From Hymenobacter caeli (lineage in GTDB: Bacteria; Bacteroidota; Bacteroidia; Cytophagales; Hymenobacteraceae), in NCBI RefSeq assembly GCF_013294115.1, contig NZ_JABSNP010000002.1, positions 186,001 to 250,000 on the forward strand: a stretch of DNA of 64,000 bases. The letters are read 5' to 3'. The notes under the pieces were generated by a model that saw nothing but the letters and a program-made list of their open reading frames with translations, made no database searches and was not told the DNA's origin. The position numbers and the translations under genes were made by a program. Positions 18,596 to 27,089 of this stretch are shown here, one piece after another; positions within the stretch are counted from its first letter, which is position 1; every line of letters begins with the position of its first letter.

Positions 18596-18910
18596 GTACT
18601 AATGTAATAAATGCCTGTTAGTTTGAATAAAAATCTTCTTACGCGCTGATAATCAGCTATAAAATTTTTATCAGAATATTCATTTGCCGAATTTTCAACC
18701 GCTTAGATGCACGCATTCGACCAGCGGTTGCCCGGAACTCGGCCTTTTTTGGCTGCTTGCGCCGGTCACAATCACACAGTAAATTTGTTCTTGAACCAAA
18801 AAAACTAGACCTTCATGCCGAGCACAGCCAGGGGGTGACCTGGAAGCATTTCGCCGGCGGGTACCCGCCGGCCCGGCGTTTCGTTACAAAGCCCCCGCCC
18901 AAAGCGCATA
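18596..18910. other. AT-rich intergenic stretch, no gene seen
   Basis: This is the most AT-rich part of the window (notably 18600-18690) and contains no ORF with coding character. It separates the receptor promoter from the terminator of the MORN_2 gene. Regulatory DNA for the receptor is the likeliest content, but no operator was recognised. Confidence 0.5.
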
Positions 18911-18942
18911 AAAAAACCGCCGGACTGCACAGTCCGGCGGTT
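18911..18942 (-). terminator. Rho-independent terminator of the MORN_2 repeat gene
   Basis: On the minus strand a 13-bp stem (AACCGCCGGACTG and its complement) is followed by a run of seven T. It lies 27 bp after the stop of the gene at 18969-20405. Confidence 0.85.
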
Positions 18943-18968
18943 CAAAGTGCCCTGGCGGCGCGGGGCCC

Positions 18969-20405
18969 CTACTTCTTGCGCGGTGCGGGCCGCCCCGGGG
19001 CTTTGGTGCCGGGGGCCACTTCCAGGCCGTTCTGGAAGGTTTTGCGGCTCTCTACCTTCACGCCATCGGCCCCGAGATACGACCACACGCCGGTTTCCTT
19101 GCCGTTGCGAAACGTGCCGCGTACGGCCAGCGTGCCGTCTTCGCGCAGCTCGCGGTAGGGCCCGGCCTTGAGACCGTGGGCATACGTGGTTTCGGCCCGT
19201 AGCTTGCCCGAGGGGTAGTTTTCGGTGCCCAGCCCGGTGATGAAGCCGTTCTCGCAGACCAGCCGGCTGGCCACCTTGCCGTCGGCAAAGTAAGTGAGCT
19301 GCTCGCCCGCCAGCTTGCCCGCCGGGTTGTACAGCGCCACGCGCTGCACCTGCTTGCTGCCGGGAAAAAACGTGCGCCAGGTGCCGGCGGGGCGGTTGTT
19401 CTTGTAGGTTTCCTCGGCCAGCGGCAGGGGGCCGCCGGGGCCGTAGCGCGTCACTTTGCGGTCGCGCCCGGCGTTAGCGTAGTCGGTTTCCTCGGTCAGC
19501 TGGCCGGCGTCGGAAAACTCCTGGGCCCGGCCGGTGGGGGTGCCCAGGCGGTAGGTGGTTTTGCTTTTGATTTGGCCGTTTTCGTAGTAGCTCGTGGCGG
19601 GGCCGTCGAGGTTGGCGGTGCCGCTGGTGGCGGGGGCCACGCGCTTGGCCAGGTCGTCGCCGAGGGGGTTGCGCACGGGGCGCTGCGCCACCGGGGCGGG
19701 GGCGTAGGTGCTCTCGGTCTGGAGCTTGCCGCTGGGGTAGTAGCTGCGGTAGCGGCCGCGGCCGCTGGCGTCGGCCAGCACCTCGGTTTCGAGCTGGCCG
19801 GTGGGGTAATACGTTTTGTAGGGCCCCGCGAGCAGGCCCTTGTGCAGGGTGCCCTCGCTCTGCACCTGGCCGCTGGCGTAGTAGAATTTCACCGCGCCCT
19901 CGGGCTGCCCGTCCTGGTAGGTGATGTCGGCCTGGGGCTTGCCGTCGGCGTACAGCTCGTGCATCGTGCCGTTGGGCTGGCCCTTGGCGAGGGTGGTTTT
20001 CAGCTTCACCGCGCCGGTGGGGTGGTAGTAGGTCAGCTCGCCGCTGGGCTCGTCGTTGTCGAAGCTGCCTTCCTGGGCCACCTTGCCGTTTTCGTAGTAC
20101 GTTTTGAAGGGGCCCTGGCGCACGCCGTCGCGGTAGGTGGTTTCGAGCCGCCGGGTGCCGCCGGGGTGAAACTCGACGTAGGCCGAGTCGCGCTTGCCGG
20201 CCCGGAAGCTGGTTTGCTGCTCCAGCTGGCCGCCGCGGTAGTAGCGCCGGTAGGTGCCCTGGGGCACGGTGTCGCCGGCTACCACGGCCGTATATACCTC
20301 GCGCTTAGCGGTTTTGGTCGAGTCGTAATAGGTCACGAACCGCTTGAGTTTTTGGGCGTGGGCAGGTAGGGCAAGCAGGGCAAAGGCAATGAGCAGGTAT
20401 TTCAT
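18969..20405 (-). CDS. Exported MORN_2 (YwqK-type) repeat protein
   Basis: 478 residues from the ATG at 20405, with a short signal peptide MKYLLIAFALLALPAHAQ. About a dozen ~22-residue repeats of the form G.YK.YY.NGK...E.TY.DG follow (for example GPFKTYYENGKVAQEG), the MORN_2 unit. The C-terminus is basic (APGRPAPRKK). Databases often label such proteins YwqK-family antitoxins. The signal peptide and the lack of any toxin neighbour argue against that here, and an envelope-located structural or binding role is likelier. The upstream reading from 20447 lacks a sensible start. A large palindrome separates it from thiolase. Confidence 0.88.
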   Translation of the reverse strand: MKYLLIAFALLALPAHAQKLKRFVTYYDSTKTAKREVYTAVVAGDTVPQGTYRRYYRGGQLEQQTSFRAGKRDSAYVEFHPGGTRRLETTYRDGVRQGPFKTYYENGKVAQEGSFDNDEPSGELTYYHPTGAVKLKTTLAKGQPNGTMHELYADGKPQADITYQDGQPEGAVKFYYASGQVQSEGTLHKGLLAGPYKTYYPTGQLETEVLADASGRGRYRSYYPSGKLQTESTYAPAPVAQRPVRNPLGDDLAKRVAPATSGTANLDGPATSYYENGQIKSKTTYRLGTPTGRAQEFSDAGQLTEETDYANAGRDRKVTRYGPGGPLPLAEETYKNNRPAGTWRTFFPGSKQVQRVALYNPAGKLAGEQLTYFADGKVASRLVCENGFITGLGTENYPSGKLRAETTYAHGLKAGPYRELREDGTLAVRGTFRNGKETGVWSYLGADGVKVESRKTFQNGLEVAPGTKAPGRPAPRKK

Positions 20406-20440
20406 GGGCGAAAGAACGGACGGGGTAGCTATTAAATTTC

Positions 20441-20545
20441 GCGCCAAGTTTCGCTAAGTTTTAAAAAAAAGAAGTTTCGCAAAGGGGCCCCCAGATAGGG
20501 CTTCCTCTGCGAAACTTCTTTTTTAAACTTGGCGAAACTTGGCGC
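20441..20545. repeat. 105-nt palindrome overlapping the thiolase stop codon
   Basis: The left arm begins GCGCCAAGTTTCGC and continues with an A-run, GAAGTTTCGCA and AGG. The right arm mirrors it, ending GCGAAACTTGGCGC at 20545. Arms are about 42 nt with few mismatches, and the loop holds GGGGCCCCC. Each arm also contains the direct repeat AAGTTTCGC twice. On the minus strand the long hairpin follows the thiolase coding region directly, so it may terminate or protect that mRNA. Confidence 0.85.
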
Positions 20546-21726
20546 TACACGGCCTCCAGCACGATGGCCGAGGCCCCGCCGCCGCCGTTGCAAATGCCCG
20601 TGACGCCGATTTTGCCGCCCTCGTTGCGCATCACGTTCAGCAGCGTCGTCACGATGCGGGCCCCCGAGGCCCCCAGCGGGTGGCCCAGGCTCACGGCCCC
20701 GCCGTACACATTCACCTTGGTGCCTTCGAGCTTGAGCAGCTGGTTGTTGGCTAGCGAAACGACCGAGAACGCCTCGTTGATTTCATAGAAGTCCACGTCC
20801 TTGGCGTCGATACCGGCGTGCTTCAGGGCCTTCGGAATGGCCAGCGCGGGCGAGGTCGTGAACCACTCCGGGGCCTGCTCGGCGTCGGCGAAGCCGCGCA
20901 CGATGGCAATGGGCTTGATGCCCAGCGCGTCGGCTTTCTCGCGGCTCATCAGCAGCACGGCGGCCGCGCCGTCGTTGAGGGTCGAGGCGTTGGCGGCCGT
21001 CACGGTGCCCTCCTTGCCGAAGGCGGGCTTGAGGCCGGCCAGCTTTTCGAACTGCACCTTGGTGTACTCCTCGTCGTCGTCCACCACGGTCGTTTTGCCG
21101 CGGCTTTCGATGGTGACGGGCACGATTTCGTCTTTCTTTTTGCCGGCTTTGGCGGCGTTGGCGCTGCGGGTGTAGCTCTCGCGGGCAAACTCGTCCTGCT
21201 GCGCGCGGGTGATGCCGTAGTGCTGGGCCGTGTGGTCGGCGGCCACGCCCATGGCGTAGTCGTGGTAGGGGTCCCAGAGGCCGTCTTTCATCAGGCCGTC
21301 AATCATTTGGCCGTGGCCGTACTTGGCCCCGAAGCGGGCCTTGTCGAGGTAGTAGGGCACGTTGCTCATGCTTTCCATGCCGCCGGCCAGCACCACTTCG
21401 GCCTGCCCCAGCATGATGGCCTGGGCCGCGTACATGATGGCCTTCGAGCCCGAGGCGCACACCTTGTTCACGGTGGTGCACTCCACGGTGTCGGGCAGGC
21501 CGGCTTTTTTGGCCGCCTGGCGGGCCGGGGCCTGGCCCAGGTTGGCCGAGATGACGTTGCCCATAATCACCTGCTCCACTTCGGAAGCGGCCACGCCGGC
21601 CTTGTCCAACGCGCCTTTCAGGGCAATGGCGCCCAGTTCCACGGCCGTGAGCGAGGCCAGGGCCCCGCCAAACGAGCCAATCGGGGTGCGCACCGCCGAC
21701 ACAATTACAACTTCCTTAATCTGCAT
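20545..21726 (-). CDS. Acetyl-CoA C-acetyltransferase (thiolase)
   Basis: 393 residues, the standard length for biosynthetic or degradative thiolases. The acyl-acceptor cysteine is C90 in NKVCASGSKAI. The second half has NEAFSVV, the catalytic histidine in GAVSLGHPLGASG, and the second cysteine in TGICNGGGGAS. It condenses two acetyl-CoA or cleaves acetoacetyl-CoA in the cytoplasm. No other fatty acid or PHB gene is adjacent. It stands alone between the BatC-like gene and the large palindrome, whose right arm ends at its stop codon. Confidence 0.95.
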   Translation of the reverse strand: MQIKEVVIVSAVRTPIGSFGGALASLTAVELGAIALKGALDKAGVAASEVEQVIMGNVISANLGQAPARQAAKKAGLPDTVECTTVNKVCASGSKAIMYAAQAIMLGQAEVVLAGGMESMSNVPYYLDKARFGAKYGHGQMIDGLMKDGLWDPYHDYAMGVAADHTAQHYGITRAQQDEFARESYTRSANAAKAGKKKDEIVPVTIESRGKTTVVDDDEEYTKVQFEKLAGLKPAFGKEGTVTAANASTLNDGAAAVLLMSREKADALGIKPIAIVRGFADAEQAPEWFTTSPALAIPKALKHAGIDAKDVDFYEINEAFSVVSLANNQLLKLEGTKVNVYGGAVSLGHPLGASGARIVTTLLNVMRNEGGKIGVTGICNGGGGASAIVLEAV

Positions 21727-21796
21727 GGTTTCAACAACAAACGGGGGTGGGAAAAAAGTATCAGAAACTGCGGTAAAAGTACGCCTCCTCCGGCCC

Positions 21797-22825
21797 TCAC
21801 CAGGTGGGCTGGCCCCGGCGGGCGGCGGGCCCCGGGCGGCGCGGCACCTGTTGCAGGTACTGCTGCTCCTGGGCTTGCAGCGCGTCGAGCAGCTGCTGGG
21901 CCTGGCCCGGCGACAGGCTCATGGCCTTCAGCCGCTCGCGCTGCGTCTGAAGCCGGGCATCGGTGGCGCGGGCGGTGTCGGTGCCGGGGCCCCCGCCGCG
22001 CCCCGCCGGGTCGGCTGGCCCAGGGGCCGCCGCGTCGCCCAGGCCCTGGCTGCCGCCGGGCTGGCCCCCGGTGGGTACCGGGCCGGCGGCGCCGGCCGTC
22101 GCGGGGGCGCGGCGGCCGGTGGCGGCCGCGCCGGGCCGGGCGGTGGGGCGCTGGGCATCGGGGGCCCCGGCCGCGTCGGGCCGCGACTGGGGCGGCCCGC
22201 CGGGCGCGGCCGCGGGCTGGTTGGGGTCGGGGGCCAGGCCGGGTTGGGCGTTGCCGGCCTGGTTACCGGCCGTCGGCACCGGCCGGCCGTTGGGGGAGGG
22301 GCCGGCCGCGACGGGCTTTTTGGCGGCGGGTGGCGGGCCGGGGGCGGCGGACGGCGGGCCCAGCTGGGGCGTGGCGCGGTGGTGGGCCAGGTAGGCGCTC
22401 AGCACCTCGTAGTCGTAGCGGGCCCCGGCGTTGGCGGGGTCCAGCACCAGGGCCTGGCGCAGCAGGCCCAGCGCCGGGGCCAGCTCGCCGGCCCCGGCGG
22501 CCAGCACCGCCAGCTGCTGCCGGGCCACGCTGCCGATGGGCGGCGGCACGCCGGCGTCGAGCAGCAGCCCATAGGTGGCGCGGGCGGCGGCCAATTGCCC
22601 GGCCCGGCGCTGGGCGTGGCCCAGGTTCAGGCGCAGGGCCGCCGCGCCGGCCGCCGCGCGGTTGGTGGCCGCCGCCGTGGCAAAGGCCCGGGCTGCGCCG
22701 TCGGCATCGCCCCGGGCGTAGGCGGCCTGCCCGGCGGCGGCGGCGGCGTTGCGGTCGCGCACCCACGTCAGCTCGCGCCACGCGGGCGGCGTCAGCAGCA
22801 AAAGAAGCAGCAGCGGCTTGGTCAT
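21797..22825 (-). CDS. TPR protein, BatC-like
   Basis: 342 residues. A short N-terminal hydrophobic segment (LLLLLLLTPPAW) is followed by about three TPR units: AAAGQAAYARGDADGAARAF, LRLNLGHAQRRAGQLAAARATYG and LAPALGLLRQALVLDPANAGARYDYEVL. The second half is a long disordered Pro/Gly/Ala/Arg-rich stretch. It ends in a helix with ERLKAMSLSPGQAQQLLDALQAQEQQYLQQV, a form common at the C-terminus of Bat-operon TPR proteins. It lies 228 bp after a BatB-like gene, with a hairpin between them. The extreme GC of the linker makes exact repeat counts uncertain. Confidence 0.75.
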   Translation of the reverse strand: MTKPLLLLLLLTPPAWRELTWVRDRNAAAAAGQAAYARGDADGAARAFATAAATNRAAAGAAALRLNLGHAQRRAGQLAAARATYGLLLDAGVPPPIGSVARQQLAVLAAGAGELAPALGLLRQALVLDPANAGARYDYEVLSAYLAHHRATPQLGPPSAAPGPPPAAKKPVAAGPSPNGRPVPTAGNQAGNAQPGLAPDPNQPAAAPGGPPQSRPDAAGAPDAQRPTARPGAAATGRRAPATAGAAGPVPTGGQPGGSQGLGDAAAPGPADPAGRGGGPGTDTARATDARLQTQRERLKAMSLSPGQAQQLLDALQAQEQQYLQQVPRRPGPAARRGQPTW

Positions 22826-22899
22826 GGGGTTTCAGTGCCTGGCGCCCGGGGGCGGGCCTGCCGAACGGCATTCCTAAATTAGTCGTGTAAAAATAAACG

Positions 22900-22938
22900 G
22901 GTTATCAGATGTCAACCGTTCGTTGACACCTGATAACC
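22900..22938. repeat. Hairpin between the BatB- and BatC-like genes
   Basis: Two 17-nt arms (GGTTATCAGATGTCAAC and its complement with one mismatch) are separated by 5 nt. The hairpin lies between two same-strand genes of one probable operon. No T-run follows, so mRNA processing or stabilisation is more likely than termination. Confidence 0.75.
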
Positions 22939-23053
22939 AATAATTTATGTTTTAAATAACAACCACCAACCAATGATTTCGCAGCTACGAATAAGGTCAA
23001 GCCGGCTCACTGTTGATGCCCGGTACCTGCTGCGGCATTTCTACCGGCCAAAT

Positions 23054-24031
23054 TTACGGCCGAATGACGACCACCGTAAGGGCCACGTCCAGCGCGAGCA
23101 GCACCAGGGCCACGCCCAGCGGCAGGCGGTAGCGGTTGTCGGCCACGGCCACGGTGCGCACCTGCTCGGTGGGGCCTTGCACGGCCCGCAGATCGGCCAG
23201 CAGGGCCGGGAAGCCGTTTTGGCGGTCGTTCAGGGCCACGTACTGGCCGCCGGTCTGGGCCGCGAGCTGGAGCAGCGGGGCTTCGCGCAAGCGGCTCGTG
23301 ACGGGCCGGCCGGCGGCGTCGCGCACCAGCCGCCCGCCGGACAACGGCAGCCGGGCCCCGGCTGCCGTGCCCACGCCCACCGCGAATACCCGGGCCCCGC
23401 TGCGGGCCAGGGCCCGCAGCGGGGGCTCCAGGTTTTCGCCGAAGTCCTCGCCGTCGCTCACCACCACCACGGCCGTGGCGCGGCCGGGCCCGCCCGCCCC
23501 GCCGGGGGCCGGGGCCAGCCGCGCCAGCACCAGCTCCAGGGGCACGCGCAAAGCCGTGGGGCCCGGCGGCAGCAGGCTGGTGCTGAGCGTGTTCAGGAAC
23601 GTCTGCACGGCCTCCTGGTCGTAGGTGAGCGGGCACTGCACCACCGCCTGGCTGCCGAATACCACCAGCCCCAGCCGGTCGGCGGGGAAGTGCTCCACCA
23701 GGGTTTGCAGCTCGGCCTGGGCCCGCAGCAGGCGGCTGGGGGCCACGTCGGGCGCGTCCATCGAGCGCGACACGTCCACCACCAGCCACAGGTCCTTGCC
23801 GGCGGTGCGCACGGGCTGCGGGCTCACGCCCCGCGCCGGGCCCAGCCAGGCCAGCAGCAGCAGCGCCCCGGCCGGCAGGCGTAGCGGCAGCTTCCAGGCT
23901 AGGCGGCCCGCCCGCCGCCCCAGGGCCCGCGCCAGCCGCCCGGTGCGCAGCACGTAGGCCAGCACCAGCAGTAGGGCCAGCGCGGCGGCGGCCAGCGGCA
24001 GCTCAAAATAGGGGTATGCCCAGGTAAGCAA
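23054..24031 (-). CDS. BatB-like VWA domain membrane protein
   Basis: 325 residues if started at the TTG at 24031, giving MLTWAYPYFELP, the typical N-terminus of Bat VWA proteins (membrane anchor next to YP.F.L). The ATG at 24175 would add 48 basic, non-conserved residues and run into the tRNA-Ser promoter. Two N-terminal transmembrane segments, a VWA domain with the MIDAS motif DVSRSMDAPD, the DGEDFG loop, and a C-terminal transmembrane helix (LPLGVALVLLALDVALTVVVI) are visible. In Bat operons such proteins act at the inner membrane with MoxR ATPases. Neither MoxR nor BatA is in the window on this side, so the set looks incomplete. Confidence 0.8.
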   Translation of the reverse strand: MLTWAYPYFELPLAAAALALLLVLAYVLRTGRLARALGRRAGRLAWKLPLRLPAGALLLLAWLGPARGVSPQPVRTAGKDLWLVVDVSRSMDAPDVAPSRLLRAQAELQTLVEHFPADRLGLVVFGSQAVVQCPLTYDQEAVQTFLNTLSTSLLPPGPTALRVPLELVLARLAPAPGGAGGPGRATAVVVVSDGEDFGENLEPPLRALARSGARVFAVGVGTAAGARLPLSGGRLVRDAAGRPVTSRLREAPLLQLAAQTGGQYVALNDRQNGFPALLADLRAVQGPTEQVRTVAVADNRYRLPLGVALVLLALDVALTVVVIRP

Positions 24032-24137
24032 GTCGTGGCGAAGGAAATAGCGAAAAACAACGGCCCCGGGCCCCGCCCGGCGCAAGGCCAAAGATAATTT
24101 TTTTGGCCCCGCCCCGCGGGTTTTTCCGCCCGGCCCG

Positions 24138-24145
24138 TATATTTG
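24138..24145 (+). promoter_or_regulatory. Candidate -7 box (TATATTTG) for tRNA-Ser
   Basis: Exact match to TAnnTTTG, 32 bp before the tRNA. No good -33 TTG at the right distance was found. Confidence 0.5.
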
Positions 24146-24177
24146 CAGCCGCTTCGGACGGAAGCGTCCAGCCAATT

Positions 24178-24265
24178 GGAGAGATGGGTGAGTGGCTGAA
24201 ACCAGTAGTTTGCTAAACTGCCGTAGCTCTAAAGGTTACCGGGGGTTCGAATCCCCCTCTCTCCA
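24178..24265 (+). tRNA. tRNA-Ser(GCT)
   Basis: The acceptor stem GGAGAGA/TCTCTCC closes the cloverleaf. The anticodon arm is GTAGT-TTGCTAA-ACTGC, giving anticodon GCT. A long variable arm, as expected for serine, precedes the T arm with GGTTCGAATCC. CCA is not encoded. A terminator follows 3 bp after the last base. Confidence 0.93.
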
Positions 24266-24268
24266 CCG

Positions 24269-24303
24269 AAAAGCCCCGTTTCCTCCCCGGAAGCGGGGCT
24301 TTT
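24269..24303 (+). terminator. Rho-independent terminator after tRNA-Ser
   Basis: Stem AAAAGCCCCG/CGGGGCTTTT with a 15-nt loop, ending in T residues immediately after the tRNA. Confidence 0.85.
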
Positions 24304-24486
24304 GCTTTTCAGGGGCCGGACTGCCGCGGGTTTTGTGGCCGTTGCTGCCCGCTGGCTGGGCAAGGCAGGCGACGCAAACGGGCGTCTTACGGGGCCCCGG
24401 GCGTGGTTTTCGGCCCAAGCCAAGGGTAGGTTGCGCCTCCGTGGCCCGGGCCCCGCCTGCCACCCGCCGGCAGCCGCGCCCGCAAC

Positions 24487-25131
24487 GTGTACCGCTTGGA
24501 CCTGGCCACCGGGCTGGCCAAGCGGCTCGGCAACACCGTGCCCGCCAGCACATCGTTCAACTTTGAAATCCGCGACTTAGCGGTGTCGTTACCTGTAAAC
24601 GTGCCTTTGCCGGTGGAACTGGTCAGCTTTACGGCCGTGGCCGAAGCGCCGGCCACCGTGCGCCTGGCCTGGGCCACGGCTTCGGAGACCCACAGCGCTT
24701 ACTTTGCCGTGGAGCGCAGCACCGACGGCACGCGTTACGCCCCCGTGGGGCAGGTAGCGGCGGCGGGTACCTCGGCTACGGCCCACGCCTACGGCCTGAC
24801 GGACGTCGCCCTGCCGGCCGGGGCCGCCCTGCTCTACTACCGCCTGCGGCAGGTGGACCAAGACGGCACGAGCCATTACTCGCTCGTGCGCCCGGTGGCC
24901 ATCGCGCCGGCGGCCACTGGCCTGCGCGTGTATCCCACCCCCGCCAGCGCCGCCGCCACGCTCACCGGGGCCCCGTCCGGGGCGGCGGTGCAGGTGTTCG
25001 ACGCCCGGGGCCGCCGCGTGGCCGCAGCTATGGCCGATGCTACCGGCACGGCCGCACTGGCCGCCGGCCTGCCGCCGGGGGTGTACGTGGTCCGCAGCGG
25101 CAGCCGCACGGCCCGTTGGGTGGTGGAATAA
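24487..25131 (+). pseudogene. 5'-truncated gene for a DUF4394-like protein with T9SS type A sorting domain
   Basis: The first codons read NVYRLDLATGLAKRLGNT and EIRDLAV, which resemble the last repeat of DUF4394 proteins. Next comes PVNVPLPVELVSFTA with an Ig-like module, the usual linker before a type A sorting signal. The protein ends in LRVYPTPASAAATL, VFDARGRRVA and LPPGVYVVR, the type A sorting domain. No signal peptide or ATG start is present. The sequence between the tRNA-Ser terminator and 24487 has no intact upstream coding region, only a short stretch in another frame. I therefore read it as the remnant of a surface protein cut by deletion or recombination next to the tRNA. A GTG start at 24487 is possible but would leave it unexported. 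Confidence 0.65.
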
Positions 25132-25137
25132 AGAGCC

Positions 25138-25170
25138 AAAAAAGCCCTGCTGGTCCAGCAGGGCTTTTTT
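25138..25170. terminator. Bidirectional terminator
   Basis: A near-perfect stem, AAAAAAGCCCTGCTGG and its complement, flanked by A and T runs, between convergent genes. Confidence 0.88.
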
Positions 25171-25188
25171 AATTGTGCGTAGCGGCGG

Positions 25189-26151
25189 TTAGTTGAACAG
25201 CGCGGCGGGGTTGGCCGCGAAGTTCTTGGCAATGGCCTTCACCGTGGCCGCGTCCAGGGGCTCGTCGAAGGCTTCGGCTCCGGCGGTGGAAGAGGTGACA
25301 CCGGTTATGGCCTGCACGCTTAAGCCCGCCTGGGTGGTGTTGCTTTCCGCTGGGTAAGCGGCGCTGGCTCCCGCGTTGTAAGGCCCTACGGTGCTGGGGG
25401 CGCCGCTCACGTTGTTGTTGGGCAGCGGCGGGGTGGCTGGCGTTTCATCGGGCGTAATCCAGCTCTTGGGCGTGGCCGAAGTGGGGCTTTGGATGCCGCC
25501 GCGCCGCAGCGAGCGGATGCGCGACGAGTGCCGGGCCTCCACCGAGTGGATGTTGAGGGCCGCCTCCAGAATGTCTTTCTGGGAAATGAGGTTGGCCGCA
25601 CCGCCCTTGTAGGCCCGCACGCCGGTATCTACAAACTGCTGGCCCACCATCAGAAAGTCCGACACGCTGGTGAAATTGCCCGCGTTGGGGGCCGTCGTGC
25701 CGCCCAGCGTCGGGAACAGCGCCGTGCGGGTCCGGTTTTGCGAGCCCGTGTAGTCGTAGCCCGCCCGCGTGGGGTCGGCAATAGCTGCGGTGCCCAGTAC
25801 GCTGCGCAGCGTGCTGATGTGCAGGTTCTCGTCGTTGAGGATGATGGTGATGGCCCCCGACTGCTCGGTATTGAGAATGTTCGAGGCTAGCGCCGTTTGG
25901 TAATAGTATTTTTCCAAGTACTCCAGCTGCAAAGCCAGGTTGAGGGTGTCGATTACGACTTGGGGCAATGTGCTGGTTTGGCCGTAAGCTTTGGTAAAAA
26001 GCGTGCTTACGGCCAGGGGCAGGGCCGCCGCCGATACCTTTTTGCCGAAGCCCACCAGATTGCGGAATGCCGCCCGGCGCGGATTGAACCGGTCGTATAC
26101 CTCGCCGCCGTCGGCCTTGGCGATGTCATCAATAATTTGAAGTAAGTCCAT
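25189..26151 (-). CDS. Exported ferritin-like domain protein (dessication-related type)
   Basis: 320 residues. A long N-region ends in NPRRAAFRN, then a hydrophobic run to AYGQ at about residue 58, which reads as a twin-arginine signal with an extended head. The ferritin-like four-helix bundle has metal-ligand patterns LQLEYLEKYYYQ, LNDENLHIS and SVEARHSSRIR. A ~90-residue tail with few motifs follows. It is the second gene of a pair with the ferritin-like lipoprotein 42 bp upstream, and the two probably form one envelope complex. The presence of iron or another metal is inferred from the family only. Confidence 0.87.
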   Translation of the reverse strand: MDLLQIIDDIAKADGGEVYDRFNPRRAAFRNLVGFGKKVSAAALPLAVSTLFTKAYGQTSTLPQVVIDTLNLALQLEYLEKYYYQTALASNILNTEQSGAITIILNDENLHISTLRSVLGTAAIADPTRAGYDYTGSQNRTRTALFPTLGGTTAPNAGNFTSVSDFLMVGQQFVDTGVRAYKGGAANLISQKDILEAALNIHSVEARHSSRIRSLRRGGIQSPTSATPKSWITPDETPATPPLPNNNVSGAPSTVGPYNAGASAAYPAESNTTQAGLSVQAITGVTSSTAGAEAFDEPLDAATVKAIAKNFAANPAALFN

Positions 26152-26193
26152 GAGAAAGCAAAATTTAAAGAATGGGAGGGAGGTGCCGGGGTC

Positions 26194-26946
26194 CTAAGCG
26201 AAGCTGTTAGCGCTGAGCTTGGAGCCGGCGGCCAAGAAGTTGTTGGCCGTGGCCAGCACCACCTGCGGGCGCTTCGAGCGTTCTTCGCCCGTACCCATCG
26301 TGTCCACCACGTCATTGGCCACGAAGGTGTTGGTGGTTATCAACTCCCGAATGACTGCCGCGTGGCGGGCTTCCACCGACACGATTTTGCCGGCCAGCGT
26401 GAGGTAGTCTGCGCTGGTAATAAACCGGCCGGCCCCGTTGTAAGCCGCCACGCCCAGGTCCTCAAAAGCCATGGCCGCGTTCAGCACACCCAGCTTGGTC
26501 GAGCCCGAGGCCGTGGTGCGTTGCATGAAGTCGATGCCCGAAAAGTCGGGCACCAATGCGTCAGTGATGCGGCCCGTGGTGATGGCTTGCTTGAAAAACT
26601 CGCGGTGGATGATTTCGTGGTCCTTCAAGTCCGAGAAAATGGCTTTCTCGGCGGCCGACGCCGTGCCGGTGTAGTAGGAATTGGCCACCACTTGGGTGTA
26701 GAACGCCGCCTCGAGCTGCTCCAGGGCGTAAGCGTAGTTCAGGATGCCGGTATCGCCGCTGCCCACGTCGATGAAGCCGCCGCTGGGCGAGTTGGTGTCG
26801 TCTTTTGAGCAGCCGGCCAGGTAAAGGCCGCCCAGCGCCAGGCCGGCCCCGGAATAACGTAGAAACGACCGCCGGGGCACCGGCGCCAACAGGCCCGGAG
26901 CATCCGTCTCGGGCACTTTGGGAAGGGAAGAAAGATGGGAGGACAT
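26194..26946 (-). CDS. Tat lipoprotein with ferritin-like domain
   Basis: 250 residues. RRSFLRYSG at residues 25-33 is a twin-arginine motif, and LYLAGC gives a lipobox with C46, so this is a Tat-exported lipoprotein. The four-helix bundle carries ALEQLEAAFY, DHEIIHREFF, FEDLGVAAYNG and SVEARHAAVIREL, the usual ligand-bearing helices. The partner gene starts 42 bp downstream and has the same fold. The function of this paired family in Bacteroidota is not well established; metal storage or oxidative-stress protection in the envelope is the common guess. Confidence 0.87.
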   Translation of the reverse strand: MSSHLSSLPKVPETDAPGLLAPVPRRSFLRYSGAGLALGGLYLAGCSKDDTNSPSGGFIDVGSGDTGILNYAYALEQLEAAFYTQVVANSYYTGTASAAEKAIFSDLKDHEIIHREFFKQAITTGRITDALVPDFSGIDFMQRTTASGSTKLGVLNAAMAFEDLGVAAYNGAGRFITSADYLTLAGKIVSVEARHAAVIRELITTNTFVANDVVDTMGTGEERSKRPQVVLATANNFLAAGSKLSANSFA

Positions 26947-27089
26947 AAGAAAAATAAAATGTGAAACGTGCCCTCGATACGCATTTTGCCCACGCTCATT
27001 CGGTTGATTACCAGAAAATCAGTAGTAATACAACCAACATCCGGGTAAACACCTACCGTATCCCCTCTTTGCTCTGCTGGCCCCTGGCA

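Noticed and set aside
18969..20405. Label as antitoxin of a toxin-antitoxin pair (YwqK family)
   Set aside because: It has a signal peptide and no small toxin gene beside it; only the MORN_2 repeats support the family name.
24032..24175. 48-residue extension of the BatB-like protein to the ATG at 24175
   Set aside because: It overlaps the tRNA-Ser promoter box and is basic and unlike Bat N-termini; the TTG at 24031 gives the normal length.
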